DNA from: Gemmatimonadota bacterium
GTDB taxonomy: Bacteria; Gemmatimonadota; Gemmatimonadetes; Longimicrobiales; Gaopeijiaceae
Length of the DNA stretch: 64,000 bases
Reading direction: 5' to 3'
Assembly (NCBI GenBank): GCA_041390105.1
Contig: JAWKQO010000001.1
Coordinates: 1,304,001-1,368,000 of the forward strand
Of this stretch, positions 35,111 through 44,415 are shown piece by piece. Both the position numbers and the translations under genes were made by a program. Position 1 is the first letter of the stretch; each line of letters starts with the position of its first letter. Under the pieces are notes generated by a model. The model was not told the DNA's origin. It saw only the letters and a list, made by a program, of their open reading frames with translations, and did no database searches.

Positions 35111-35826
35111 GGCTCGTCCACTGCAGCATCCACCAGGGCACGCGCCCGGCTCCAGACGGCATCGAACATCGGTTCCGTCAGCCGGCCCGTGAAGGTGTTC
35201 TGCTGACTGGGATGGTAGCACCCGAGCAGCGTGCGACCGTCAGGAAGTGGGAGCTCCAACCCGTGCGTGAAGCGGGGGCGCGGTGTAGGAAACGCCACCG
35301 CGCGCTCCTTGAGCACCGACCAGGTGCGAGCGAAGGCCACACCCCCCAAGGTCACCACCACCTTCACGTCGCCGAGGAGTCCCATCTCACGCGACAAGAA
35401 CGTCGAGCACGCGGCTTGCTCGCGCGCCTCCGGGCGGTTTCCGGGTGGCACGCAGCGAACGGCAGCGGCGATGTACGCGTCTGCAACGAGGAGTCCGTCC
35501 CCGCGTCGCTCCGAAGCCGCTTGGTTCGCGAAGCCCGCGCGATGGAGCGCCCGGTACAACCACTCGCCGGACCGATCCCCCGTGAACATCCTGCCGGTGC
35601 GATTGGCACCATGGGCGCCAGGGGCGAGACCCACGATGAGGAGGCGGGCCGCAGGATCTCCGAAGCCGGGCACACCCCGGCCCCAGTAGACCTCGTCGCG
35701 ATAGGCTGCCCGCTTCTCACGCGAGACCTCTTCCCTCCACTCCACCAAACGCGGGCAACGCCGACACGCTGCGATCTCCCGTTCGAGCGCGGCCAGGGCC
35801 CGGCTTCGTGCCTTCAGAACCGCCAT
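35107..35826 (-). CDS. udgb: Family 5 uracil-DNA glycosylase (UdgB)
   Basis: 239 residues. CRRCP at about 22-26 plus two later Cys residues fit the 4Fe-4S cluster. Motif GLAPGAHGANRTGRMFTGD is the family 5 signature (lacking the usual catalytic Asp), and CYHPSQQNTFTGRL is motif 3. UdgB removes uracil and other deaminated bases from DNA. ATG 35826 overlaps the end of the TonB receptor gene by 13 bases, so it is the last gene of the ECF/TonB run, an odd companion functionally. Confidence 0.92.
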   Translation of the reverse strand: MAVLKARSRALAALEREIAACRRCPRLVEWREEVSREKRAAYRDEVYWGRGVPGFGDPAARLLIVGLAPGAHGANRTGRMFTGDRSGEWLYRALHRAGFANQAASERRGDGLLVADAYIAAAVRCVPPGNRPEAREQAACSTFLSREMGLLGDVKVVVTLGGVAFARTWSVLKERAVAFPTPRPRFTHGLELPLPDGRTLLGCYHPSQQNTFTGRLTEPMFDAVWSRARALVDAAVDEP

Positions 35827-38099
35827 TCGATCCCGATCACCGGAACCACGGACAAGTCGGCCAACGGCCGCACCTCGTCGCCTCGCCAACGCTCGAAGTA
35901 GTAGAAGAGGGCGTCCCGGCGAGCCAACGCGTTGAGCACCTTCGCATAGGGGCGAATGCGATGGTCTCGCCCCCACAGTCGCCGCTCGAACTCCCCGTGC
36001 AGCTCGGCATCGACTCGCAGGAAGTCCCCAGAGGCGCCGCCGGTGAGCGGCGGCTCCTGCAGGGCAGCGCCCACCGCGGTGCTGGTCTCGTCGGGCACCG
36101 TGAGTCCAAGCTCGCGCCCGGGCGTGGCGTCCAGGTTCTCGCCTGCGGTGGCCACGGCCGTCAGCGGCAGCCCATCCCCGTACGCGAGGCGCAACTCCAC
36201 TCCGCTCCAGCCGTTCAGCTCACCGCGCAGTCCGAGACTGAGCAACTGACGGCCCACGAAGCGGTCGGAGGCCTGTCCGGCCTCACTCCAGCTCCACGAC
36301 AGGGAATAGCCGGCCCACCCCTCGAAGCGCTCCCCGCGCCTGCGTACGCGCAGATCGGCCCCCGAGGAAGAGAGGGTGCGGCCCGGATCCGCCATCAGTC
36401 CGAAGAACCGCTTGTAGTATCCGTCGAGCGCAAGGCGCGTGTGGCCCGAGACCATCTGGTCCAGCGATACCATCAGATGGTTGGCACTGGCCACCGTGAA
36501 GAGCGTCGCACTCCCGAGCGACGGCTCATCGGCCGACGGTGCATCGACGGCGGCGGCCAACCCCTGGGGAACCTCCTGTTCGGCAGTGCTCACCAACTGG
36601 TGGTAGCGGCCGACGGAGATCGAGAGGGCCGCGTCCTCGGAGAGCAACCATGCCAACCCCACCCGCGGCGCGAGCCGCACGCCATCGTCAGCCCGGTAGG
36701 TGGCGCGGGCACCGAGCCGCAGGGACGCCTCCGTGCCAATGGGGGTGCGCAGGTCCGCGAACGCGGCTCCTATGGCCGCATCCGTACGGCTTTCGAACAA
36801 ACGCACGGACCCGTCGGACGCCAAAGCGCGCGCCGAGTAGTCCGCCAACAGCCACTCCCCGCTCAGACCCAGCCGCAACCCCCCGCCGGCTGCGCGGGGG
36901 AGGTGCAGGGACGCGGAAAGATCGCGGCGTGTCGTGTGGCCACTCGCGTAGGCGGCGATCCCTCCGGCCAGGGGCAGCGCAGCGTCGTAGCGCCCCTGGG
37001 CAGCCGAGAGGGACAGATCTCCATCCGCCAAGGGAAGCGTCAACTCCACGCTCCCGGCGGCGTTGCCCCACTCCGCCCGCGCGGGGAGCGCGATGGCAGG
37101 TGCGGCCGCCACCGTGCCTGTGTAGTCGAGTGCGACCTGCTCGAGGTTGCGGAACCACGTGGCCCTGAGCGATGCGTGCTCGCCGAACGCCAGATCTGTC
37201 CGTACGAGCCCGTCGACGTAGCCGTAGGGCGAGCGCTCTCCTCCGAAGAGGCGCTCGAGGCCCTGGTGGAGGGCCCGCCCACCCACCAATACCCCTGCCC
37301 GTGACCCAACGGGTGCGGTCCAGGCCGCGCGTGCGCCCAGCAGATCCAGGGCGGCGACGCCGTGGGCCCCGTCCTCGGCGGGTTTCCGGGTGCGCAGGTC
37401 CAGCACGTAGTTCAGGCCGCCATCGTGCTCGGCGGGCGCTCCCCCCACCCACAGGTCGCTTCGACCCATCAACCATTCGTCGAAGCTCGGGATGAGTCCT
37501 CCCACGTGGAACGGCGTGAACACCGGCGCGCCGTCCAAGCGGACACTCTTCAGATCGAGCGACGAGCCGCGCATGAACAGCACTTCCGAACCGTCCGGCG
37601 GCTCCTCACCGGGGAGGGCCCGCAGCAGGTCCAGCAGGCCGGAGCCCGCGATGCCGGAACCCTGCGCTACGATCCGGTCCGCGACCCCAGGATCCATCGC
37701 GGACTCGGAGCCGTCCTCGGAACGGGGGACGGGCGTTCGCTCGCCGCGCACCGTCACACCCGGCATGCGTACGGGTTCTGCGGTCAACTCGACGTCGACG
37801 CGCAGCACACCGGTGGCGGGAACCACCAGTTCCAGGCGAGCGCTCCTGTATCCGACGTGCTGCACCTGAAGGGCCCAGGCTCCTCCGTTCACCCCGTCGA
37901 AGCGGTAGCGGCCATCGGCGTCGGCAGCCCCTGCTCGGGCGCTGGCCCCCGCCGTCATCAACTCGACGCTCGCGTAGGGGAGCGGGGCGCGTACTCCGTC
38001 ACGAACGGTGTATACCACGCCTTCAACCGTTGCCGTGGCATCGCGCTGCACCGGTAGCGGTCCCACGAGCACAGCGAGAGCGAGCAGAGACGGGATCAT
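35814..38099 (-). CDS. TonB-dependent receptor-like outer-membrane protein with carboxypeptidase-regulatory domain
   Basis: 761 residues. Signal-like N-terminus (IPSLLALAVLVGPLPVQ), a CarboxypepD_reg-like beta domain (about 22-110: VEGVVYTVRDG, PYASVELM, DADGRYRFDGV), a plug (IAGSGLLDLLRALPGEEPP, LFMRGSSLDLKSVRLDGAPVFTPFHVGG) and a beta-barrel ending in a final aromatic Phe (VVPVIGIEWRF). No TonB-interacting signalling domain is visible. Starts 7 bases after the anti-sigma gene. Substrate unknown. Confidence 0.88.
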   Translation of the reverse strand: MIPSLLALAVLVGPLPVQRDATATVEGVVYTVRDGVRAPLPYASVELMTAGASARAGAADADGRYRFDGVNGGAWALQVQHVGYRSARLELVVPATGVLRVDVELTAEPVRMPGVTVRGERTPVPRSEDGSESAMDPGVADRIVAQGSGIAGSGLLDLLRALPGEEPPDGSEVLFMRGSSLDLKSVRLDGAPVFTPFHVGGLIPSFDEWLMGRSDLWVGGAPAEHDGGLNYVLDLRTRKPAEDGAHGVAALDLLGARAAWTAPVGSRAGVLVGGRALHQGLERLFGGERSPYGYVDGLVRTDLAFGEHASLRATWFRNLEQVALDYTGTVAAAPAIALPARAEWGNAAGSVELTLPLADGDLSLSAAQGRYDAALPLAGGIAAYASGHTTRRDLSASLHLPRAAGGGLRLGLSGEWLLADYSARALASDGSVRLFESRTDAAIGAAFADLRTPIGTEASLRLGARATYRADDGVRLAPRVGLAWLLSEDAALSISVGRYHQLVSTAEQEVPQGLAAAVDAPSADEPSLGSATLFTVASANHLMVSLDQMVSGHTRLALDGYYKRFFGLMADPGRTLSSSGADLRVRRRGERFEGWAGYSLSWSWSEAGQASDRFVGRQLLSLGLRGELNGWSGVELRLAYGDGLPLTAVATAGENLDATPGRELGLTVPDETSTAVGAALQEPPLTGGASGDFLRVDAELHGEFERRLWGRDHRIRPYAKVLNALARRDALFYYFERWRGDEVRPLADLSVVPVIGIEWRF

Positions 38100-38106
38100 G
38101 ACGTCT

Positions 38107-38865
38107 CTACCCGGGAGTCGTCGCCTCGGCTCCGGGCGCGGTGCCGAAGCGGATGTGCGTGTCGTCTCGCTCGATCACCGGCCCCAGCACCTCCAGTCGG
38201 GCTCCGACGCGACGCAGCCAAAGGCGGCCGTCGACCGCCAGCTCGACGTCGGTGGCGCCTTCGGGCAGCTCGATGCGAACCGGCCCGGTGGGAGCCTGGA
38301 CGTCCACCCGCCCGGGTGAGGTGGAGAAGCGCGCGTCGCCCGCGACATAGGCGCCCGCGAGACCTTCGCCCGCGAAGATCACTTCGACCAGCGCGTCCGG
38401 GCCTGCCCCTGTTACCGTCACCCGCAGACGCCCCAGGTCCGGAGCCAGGCGCACCCCGAGTGGCTCGATAGTCGCCTGGGGAGCATCCTCGGCACGAGCC
38501 GTCGACGTCGGGGTGCCGTGGACCCGCTCCCACCCTGTCCGCAGCCAACCCCGAACCGGAGAGCCCGGCAAGGCGGAGGCCCCCGCCAGCCCCGCGGCCA
38601 ACACGACGACCGCGGCGCGTGCCCAGGGGACCCGTGGCGTGGGGGCCGACTTCCTGCGCAGGGGCAGCACGTCGGCTTCTCCCGCTTGCTTCGCTCCATC
38701 GAGCAGGAGCAGCGCCTCCGTCACCGCACGGGCGTCCCGGCACAACCCCTCGTAGGCGTCCGCCAACTCGGGATCAGAGGCCAGCGCTGCCCGCACTCGC
38801 TCGGCCTCGCGCGGCGACAGTGCGCCGTCGAGCAAGGCCAGCAACTCTCCTTCATCCGGTCGCAC
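38107..38865 (-). CDS. Anti-sigma factor (membrane-anchored)
   Basis: 252 residues. The N-terminal ~70 residues (DEGELLALLDGALSPREAERVRAALASDPELADAYEGL) have the helical anti-sigma domain layout but lack the HxxxCxxC zinc motif. A membrane helix follows (RAAVVVLAAGLAGASALPG, about 95-115), then a C-terminal periplasmic beta domain. GTG 38865 with GGAGGGG upstream overlaps the end of the ECF sigma gene by 14 bases, the usual sigma/anti-sigma coupling. Confidence 0.82.
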   Translation of the reverse strand: MRPDEGELLALLDGALSPREAERVRAALASDPELADAYEGLCRDARAVTEALLLLDGAKQAGEADVLPLRRKSAPTPRVPWARAAVVVLAAGLAGASALPGSPVRGWLRTGWERVHGTPTSTARAEDAPQATIEPLGVRLAPDLGRLRVTVTGAGPDALVEVIFAGEGLAGAYVAGDARFSTSPGRVDVQAPTGPVRIELPEGATDVELAVDGRLWLRRVGARLEVLGPVIERDDTHIRFGTAPGAEATTPG

Positions 38866-39349
38866 CGATCCCCTCCTCTCTGAGCGCATGCGCGAACCGG
38901 GACAGCGCCCGGGCCAGCAAGGTGCCCACCGAGCCCGGGGCCACCCCCACGGCATCGGCCATCTCCTTGTAGCTGAACCCCTCCTCACGCATCAGGAGCA
39001 GCTCCCGGTCGCGGTCAGCCAGCCCGTCCAGGATCCTCCGCACCCGAGTCACCCGGTCCGCGCGCTCGGTCTCGTGATCCGGGTCGGGCGCCGCTCCCGG
39101 AAGCACGGGATGCTCCTCGAGCAGGCGGCGCCGATTCTCTCGGGTTCGGTATCGATCACGGATGCGATGCGTCGCGACCTTGAACAGCCAGGCGCGGAGC
39201 TCGTGCGGAGCACCTTGGACGTCGCGCTCCACGAGACGCACGAACGCCTCCTGGGCGACGTCCGCCGCCGCGTCGGGATCCCCCATCAGCCGGTGGCAAT
39301 AGCGAACCAGGCCGGGGTGCACCTCGCTGTAGAGCGCATCGACATCCAC
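38852..39349 (-). CDS. ECF-family RNA polymerase sigma factor
   Basis: About 165 residues from GTG 39349. Region 2: VRYCHRLMGDPDAAADVAQEAFVRLVE and HELRAWLFKVATHRIRDRYR; region 4: LADRDRELLLMREEGFSYKEMADAVGVAPGSVGTLLARALSRF. The frame is open back to TTG 39436, which overlaps the cytochrome gene stop (TTGA), so a longer start is possible. Likely autoregulates the run with its anti-sigma, TonB receptor and UdgB. Confidence 0.9.
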   Translation of the reverse strand: MDVDALYSEVHPGLVRYCHRLMGDPDAAADVAQEAFVRLVERDVQGAPHELRAWLFKVATHRIRDRYRTRENRRRLLEEHPVLPGAAPDPDHETERADRVTRVRRILDGLADRDRELLLMREEGFSYKEMADAVGVAPGSVGTLLARALSRFAHALREEGIGATG

Positions 39350-39432
39350 GCGCCGGATCCGTCTCCTCTCCACTCCCTGATCGGTGAACGACCCAGTCGC
39401 CACGCCTGTGACGCTCGGCCGCCCGATCGGGC

Positions 39433-40689
39433 TCAAGGGAGGCGGCTGAGCACCTGGTCCAGGAGCGTCTGGAGCGCGGCAGCCTCACCGGCCGTGAGCC
39501 GCTTGGCGGCGGCACTTTGAGCCGCTTCCAACGCTACACGGGCATCGGCGCTCTTGTTCGCCGGCGGAAGATCCCCCCCCTCGATACGTTCGAGGAGATG
39601 CCGATAGGCAAAGGCGACCCCTTCATAGGTCCAGTGCGCGGGTGCGTAGGTGGCCGCCTGCCGGACGTCCAGATAGGGATCCAACAGCCCGGCGTCCCGT
39701 TCCACCATCGCCTTGAGCGCGTGGAAGGTGGCGTGCCGATACAACCCCAGCCGCTGCAGACCCGAGGCCAGGTAGACACTGGCGTGGCGCCCCGGCTCGA
39801 AGGACCAACCGAGCCACATCCAGCTGGTCCAGATCTCGACCCCGTTCTCGAAGGACTGATCGCGTAGGAGCGCGATGCGGACGGCTTGTCCGACGTCCCA
39901 CCACGCATCGTGCAAGGCCGGATGGAGTGGACCCTGCACACCACTGCGGAGCATGTGCTGCGCGGCCAGGGTCGCGATCCAGCGCCGCGTCTCGAAGCAA
40001 GGGCCGGCGCGCAGCAGCGTGTTGGGAGACGCGATACAGGGCGCATCGGGATTGTCGGTGCTGCGCTCCGCCGAGCGCAGACGCGAGACGGCCGTGATCA
40101 GATGCGCGTCGGACGGTCCGGCATAGTAGTCGTCGAGCGCACCGCGAGCCCACCCGTCCCGGTAGTCCAGGATCGCGTCTGCGATGGGAGCCTCTGGCAT
40201 CCAATCGGTGTTGCTGGCCTCCGACGACCAGGCGCCGAACGGAAGCGCGATCGCCACGTGGCGCAGGTCGATCGCACGCATCCTGGGCGTGGTCATCCCG
40301 CCCGGGAAGCCGTCGAACCCGAACAAGCGCTCAGCAAACTCCACGTCCCCGCTGAGGACGCGCCCACCCGGCTGGAACACCCTCACGCCGCGCGGCTCGG
40401 GCGCAACGGCCAACGAGCGGATGTGCGCGACGATGTCGAGCGCGGTGCTCGAGTCCACGTGCTGCAGGGCTCGACGGACGATGGTGCTGTCCGGAAACGA
40501 GAAGCGGGCGAGATCGATCCCGTCGCGGGAGGAGTGGCAACTCGCGCACGTCCGTTGGAAGGCCGCCTGCCCGAGGATCGGATCCCCCGCCCGGGGTTCC
40601 TCCACCCCCACGGTTTGCACCTGGTCACAGGCGCCCAGTGCGACAACCAACGCGAGCAGACGGCAGGAACGGACCGGAACCGTAGGCAT
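39433..40689 (-). CDS. c-type cytochrome lipoprotein
   Basis: 418 residues. ATG 40689 (GGAGG 4 bases upstream) opens a lipoprotein signal (LALVVALGAC). One haem-binding motif CASCH lies at about 49-53; a distal axial ligand (Met in GGMTTPRM, about 130) is possible. The rest is helical with no second CxxCH, so it is not a di-haem peroxidase. Role in electron transfer at the membrane is inferred. First gene before the ECF sigma factor. Confidence 0.85.
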   Translation of the reverse strand: MPTVPVRSCRLLALVVALGACDQVQTVGVEEPRAGDPILGQAAFQRTCASCHSSRDGIDLARFSFPDSTIVRRALQHVDSSTALDIVAHIRSLAVAPEPRGVRVFQPGGRVLSGDVEFAERLFGFDGFPGGMTTPRMRAIDLRHVAIALPFGAWSSEASNTDWMPEAPIADAILDYRDGWARGALDDYYAGPSDAHLITAVSRLRSAERSTDNPDAPCIASPNTLLRAGPCFETRRWIATLAAQHMLRSGVQGPLHPALHDAWWDVGQAVRIALLRDQSFENGVEIWTSWMWLGWSFEPGRHASVYLASGLQRLGLYRHATFHALKAMVERDAGLLDPYLDVRQAATYAPAHWTYEGVAFAYRHLLERIEGGDLPPANKSADARVALEAAQSAAAKRLTAGEAAALQTLLDQVLSRLP

Positions 40690-40754
40690 ACGACCTCCGC
40701 GCTCGCCAGAACGACCCGAACGGGCTCACCCGTGTCCCGTGGCGTTCCGGCGTT

Positions 40755-40760
40755 ATTCTA
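40755..40760 (-). promoter_or_regulatory. Possible -10 element of cytochrome/ECF operon
   Basis: TAGAAT on the minus strand 66 bases before the cytochrome ATG, with TTGCGG 20 bases upstream. The spacer is longer than normal, so this is weak. Confidence 0.25.
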
Positions 40761-40789
40761 CTTTCTCGGACCCGACCCGACCGCAACTA

Positions 40790-41635
40790 ATGTCGATCCC
40801 TCGCACGCGCCGCCAGCCCCGAGGGGCCCTGTGGGCCTCCCTCAGTTGCCTTGGCCTCTTCTCAGCAGGGGCCCCGGCCGTGGCCGCACAGACGTCTCCC
40901 GCCTTCCGGCCCCTGGTCGCCGACCCCCGGGAGGGTGGGTCGTCCATTGGCTACCTCTGGTGGACCCAGCCGGAGCTGGACGCGCGCGTGGTGGCGGTGG
41001 GAATCGGGGATGCCTTCTCGCTGTTCCAGGTCACCCAGGCGGGCGGGCGGACGGTCGAGGCCGCCGTGGGCGCTGTGGTCCTGGCGCAGTTCAACGGTAG
41101 CAAGCGCTCCTTCGACTTCGTCAACGCGGACTTCATCGTCGGCCTACCCCTGGCGGTGCGCAGCGGACCCTGGTCGGGGCGAGCGCGACTGTATCACTGG
41201 AGCTCTCACCTGGGGGACGAATTCCTGCTCGCCACGGGAATCGAGCGCTTCGAGGTCTCGCTCGGCGCCCTGGAATTGCTGGCCGCACGCGATCATCGCT
41301 ACGGTCGGGTGTACGCGGGCGGAGAACTCTGGTTCGCGCGCGTGCCGTCCCGACTGCCCACGTGGGTCGGGCACGCTGGTCTGGAGCTGCGCGGCGGATC
41401 GAGCGTGGGCTGGATGGACGACCTCGGCATCCGTGGCCTGGCGGCGTTCCATCTGCGCGCGGGGGACTTCGGCGCCGAACGGCCGCTCGGTGTCTCCAGC
41501 CGTGCCGGGCTCGAGATGGGCCGCACGCGCCCGTGGGCCGTCCTGTTCGACTACTACGACGGTCCCTCGCCGCACGGGCAGTTCTTCGATCGATCCTTGC
41601 GCTGGTATGGTGTGTCCATCCGCCTGACGCTCTGA
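40790..41635 (+). CDS. DUF1207 outer-membrane-like protein
   Basis: 281 residues with signal peptide (CLGLFSAGAPAVAAQ). Matches DUF1207: FRPLVADPREGGSSIGYLW near the start, then repeated amphipathic beta strands (NADFIVGLPLAVRSG, ARLYHWSSHLGDEFLL, RYGRVYAGGELWF) and a C-terminal strand VSIRLTL. Likely a beta-barrel of unknown role. Confidence 0.85.
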   Translation: MSIPRTRRQPRGALWASLSCLGLFSAGAPAVAAQTSPAFRPLVADPREGGSSIGYLWWTQPELDARVVAVGIGDAFSLFQVTQAGGRTVEAAVGAVVLAQFNGSKRSFDFVNADFIVGLPLAVRSGPWSGRARLYHWSSHLGDEFLLATGIERFEVSLGALELLAARDHRYGRVYAGGELWFARVPSRLPTWVGHAGLELRGGSSVGWMDDLGIRGLAAFHLRAGDFGAERPLGVSSRAGLEMGRTRPWAVLFDYYDGPSPHGQFFDRSLRWYGVSIRLTL

Positions 41636-41665
41636 GCCCAACCAAGCGAACCTGTCTCGGGCCCT

Positions 41666-42637
41666 TTACAGCGGTAGCTCCACCCCGATCCCCCGCTCCC
41701 GGGCGCGTGCCACGACTCGCTGCGCTGTGACGATGTCCTCGATCGCGAGTCCGAGGTTGATGGTCATCGTACGCTGACGCGCATCGGTGCGTCCCGGATG
41801 CGCGCCACTGACGAGCGCGGCCAGCTCCGTGTGCGGCGCGGGCGTGCTCTTGAAGTACCCGAGCCCGCCGAAGTACTCCATCTGCGCACGATCGTCCGTA
41901 GCGATCACGTCCACCTGCGCCAGCGCCGCACCGGTCCAGTACGAGTCGAAGTCCACAGCGGAGGCAAACGCGCCGGGCGCGAGCCAGTCCGCCTCGATCA
42001 CGGGCTGAGGCGCCTTACGGATCGGCCCGCTGGTCACCACCAGGTCCAGGTCACGCACGGCCTCCTCCGCGCGGTCGACGATGGTGATCGGTAGGCCCAG
42101 CTTCGCTTCCATCTCTGCGCGGTAGCGCTCCGTGTTGGAGCGGCGATGGTCGAAAGCGTGTACGCGCTCGAGGTCGAACAGGCAGGCCAGCGCCTCCAGG
42201 TGGGTGCGGCCCTGCACACCGCAGGCGATGATCCCGACGCTTCTGGCATCGGTCCGCGCCAGATACCGGGCCGCCACGGCACTCGCCGCGGCCGTGCGGG
42301 TGGCCGTGATCCACGTGCAATCCATCACCGCCAACGGCAGTCCGGTGGCCGCGTCGTTCAGGACGATCAGCCCCGTGATCTGGGGCAGGTCCCGCGCCCG
42401 GTTCTCGGGGAAGGCGCTGACCCACTTGAGTCCGGCTCCGCCGATCCCCGAAAGGTAGGCAGGCATGGCGTGGATGAAGCCGTCCGTGCTGGGGTGGATC
42501 CCCGGCTTGGGCGGCATCTCCGTGCGGCCCTCCGCCTTCTCCTGGAACGCGCCCTCGACGGCCTCGATGATCTCCGTCATCGGCAGGTCGACGGCCTCCA
42601 CGTCGGCGCGGGACAGGTAGAGCAGCGACTCGGCCAC
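41666..42637 (-). CDS. Ornithine cyclodeaminase/mu-crystallin family dehydrogenase
   Basis: 323 residues. NAD(P)-binding Rossmann site VGIIACGVQGRTHLEALA, substrate-side GGAGLKWVSAFPENRARDLPQ and DCTWITATRTAAASAVAARYLAR are family signatures. Members include ornithine cyclodeaminase, alanine dehydrogenase and ketimine reductases; lack of close context prevents a choice. GTG 42637 has GGAG 5 bases upstream. Divergent from the Rof-like gene. Confidence 0.9.
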   Translation of the reverse strand: MAESLLYLSRADVEAVDLPMTEIIEAVEGAFQEKAEGRTEMPPKPGIHPSTDGFIHAMPAYLSGIGGAGLKWVSAFPENRARDLPQITGLIVLNDAATGLPLAVMDCTWITATRTAAASAVAARYLARTDARSVGIIACGVQGRTHLEALACLFDLERVHAFDHRRSNTERYRAEMEAKLGLPITIVDRAEEAVRDLDLVVTSGPIRKAPQPVIEADWLAPGAFASAVDFDSYWTGAALAQVDVIATDDRAQMEYFGGLGYFKSTPAPHTELAALVSGAHPGRTDARQRTMTINLGLAIEDIVTAQRVVARARERGIGVELPL

Positions 42638-42763
42638 GGAATCTCCTCACGGTGGTGGGCGGGGTCCTCAGGAACCCGACCCCGACCGGCCGAGTAATGG
42701 GCCTCGCGGTGCGCCGGTGGCAAGGCCGGTGGGAACCGCGCGGTCCCCAGGGCAGGACGCGAC

Positions 42764-43036
42764 ATGACCGAGCTTCCCTATCGACCCATCGACTGCGGCG
42801 TCCACGATCGCCTCGAGGACGTCGCCGTCCGGGGGGTCGTGTGCCGGATCCGCTTCGACGTGCCGGACGGAGCCTCGGAAACGGTGGACGCGGCGATCCG
42901 GGACCTTCGCACCGAGGACGGCGCGGAGTACGCCGTACTCTCGACCGGGCAGCACGTCCGCTTGGACTACATCCGTTCCTTTGGTCCGGCCAGCGTCGGA
43001 CCGCCGTCGCCCTCGATCCGGAGCCAGACTCGATGA
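42764..43036 (+). CDS. Rof/YaeO-like Rho-binding antiterminator
   Basis: 90 residues with the Rof fold signature: PYRPIDCGVHDRLEDVAVRG, an Asp/Glu-rich middle, and DGAEYAVLSTGQHVRLDYIRSF. Rof binds Rho and inhibits termination, so a general stress role in transcription is expected. Its stop overlaps the ATG of the M20 peptidase (ATGA), an unexpected coupling. Confidence 0.8.
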   Translation: MTELPYRPIDCGVHDRLEDVAVRGVVCRIRFDVPDGASETVDAAIRDLRTEDGAEYAVLSTGQHVRLDYIRSFGPASVGPPSPSIRSQTR

Positions 43037-44343
43037 CGTCGATCGTCCGTACCCTCGGGCACGTGCTGCTGGTGGCGCCCGCGCTGCTCGCATCCACGTT
43101 GGTGGTCCCCGCACCGCTCGTCGCGCAGGTCGGGGCGAACGACGTGGCCGGACTCGCGCGCGATCCCGTCGTGCAGCGGGCCTTCGACGCCGTCGCAGCG
43201 CTCGAGGAGCGTACCAGTCGTGAGCACATCGAGCTCACCCAGGTGCCGGCGCCTCCGTTCATGGAGGAGGAGCGCGCCAAGGTGTACGCGGAGTGGTTGC
43301 GCGCCGCCGGCGCGGATTCCGTCTGGATCGACGATGAAGGCAACGTGGTCGCGCTGCGGAAGGGCACCAAGGGCGGGCGCACCGTCGCACTCGGCGGTCA
43401 CCTGGACACGGTGTTCCCCGAGGGAACCGACGTGACGGTGCGCCAGCGGGGCGACACCCTCTTCGCGCCGGGCATCGGGGACGACACGCGTGGCCTCATG
43501 GTGGTGCTGACCGCGCTCCGCGCCATGGAGGAAGCGGGTCTCGAGACGGAAGCCGACGTGTGGTTCGTGGGCGTCGTGGGCGAGGAGGGACTCGGCGACC
43601 TGCGCGGGATGAAGCATCTGTTCCGCGAGGGCGCGCACCCGATCGACGCGTGGATCGAGGTGGATGGCGGCGGCCTGGGCCGCTTGGTCACCAAGGGTCT
43701 GGGCTCACACCGCTACCGTGCCACCTTCAAGGGACCGGGCGGCCACTCCTGGGGCGCGTTCGGTATGGCCAACCCGGCACACGCGCTGTCGCGCGCCGTG
43801 ACGCACTTCGCGGACGTCGCCGATACGCTGACGCGGTCAGGCCCCCGCACCAGCTACAACGTGGGCACGCTCACCGGTGGCACCTCCGTCAACTCGATCC
43901 CGTTCGAGGTGGCGATGGAGGTGGACATGCGTTCGGAGAGCCCGGAAAGCCTGCAGCGGATCGATGCGGCCTTCCGGGCGGCCATGCAGCGCGGGCTGGA
44001 CGACGAAAACGCCCTTCGTCGGCGGGGCCCCGAGTTGGAGCTGGTATTGGACCAGGTGGGAGACCGGCCCTCCGGGGAGCACCCTGACGCGCTGCCGCTG
44101 GTCCAGCGTGCGGTGGCTGCGGCGGCCGTGTTCGGGGAGACGGCCGAAGGCGGGTTCGGCTCCACCGACTCGAACATCCCGATCGCGCTCGGCATCCCGG
44201 CCGTGACCATCGGGCGGGGCGGCGTAGGCGGTGAGGGTCATGCGCCCGGCGAGTGGTGGATCAATCAGGACGGGCATCTGGCCATCCAGAACGCCCTCCT
44301 GCTGCTGGTGGCCGAAGCGGGCCTCGGGCGTCCGGTGAGCTGA
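43033..44343 (+). CDS. Exported M20-family metallopeptidase
   Basis: 436 residues with signal peptide (HVLLVAPALLASTLVVPAPLVAQ). Two-zinc site residues: GGHLDTVF, GIGDDTRGL, VVGEEGLGDLRG, and a final SALG-type TDSNIPIALGIPAVTIGRGG. The lid domain has GPGGHSWGAFGMANPAHALSRAV. Resembles peptidase T/carboxypeptidase members; it should act in the periplasm. Overlaps Rof by 4 bases. Confidence 0.9.
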   Translation: MTSIVRTLGHVLLVAPALLASTLVVPAPLVAQVGANDVAGLARDPVVQRAFDAVAALEERTSREHIELTQVPAPPFMEEERAKVYAEWLRAAGADSVWIDDEGNVVALRKGTKGGRTVALGGHLDTVFPEGTDVTVRQRGDTLFAPGIGDDTRGLMVVLTALRAMEEAGLETEADVWFVGVVGEEGLGDLRGMKHLFREGAHPIDAWIEVDGGGLGRLVTKGLGSHRYRATFKGPGGHSWGAFGMANPAHALSRAVTHFADVADTLTRSGPRTSYNVGTLTGGTSVNSIPFEVAMEVDMRSESPESLQRIDAAFRAAMQRGLDDENALRRRGPELELVLDQVGDRPSGEHPDALPLVQRAVAAAAVFGETAEGGFGSTDSNIPIALGIPAVTIGRGGVGGEGHAPGEWWINQDGHLAIQNALLLLVAEAGLGRPVS

Positions 44344-44415
44344 GCGAGCGACCACGCGGCCCTCGCCGACGGGAGCCCGCATGCCTCATGTTTCGGGTTT
44401 CGCCAGGAGGCCGAG

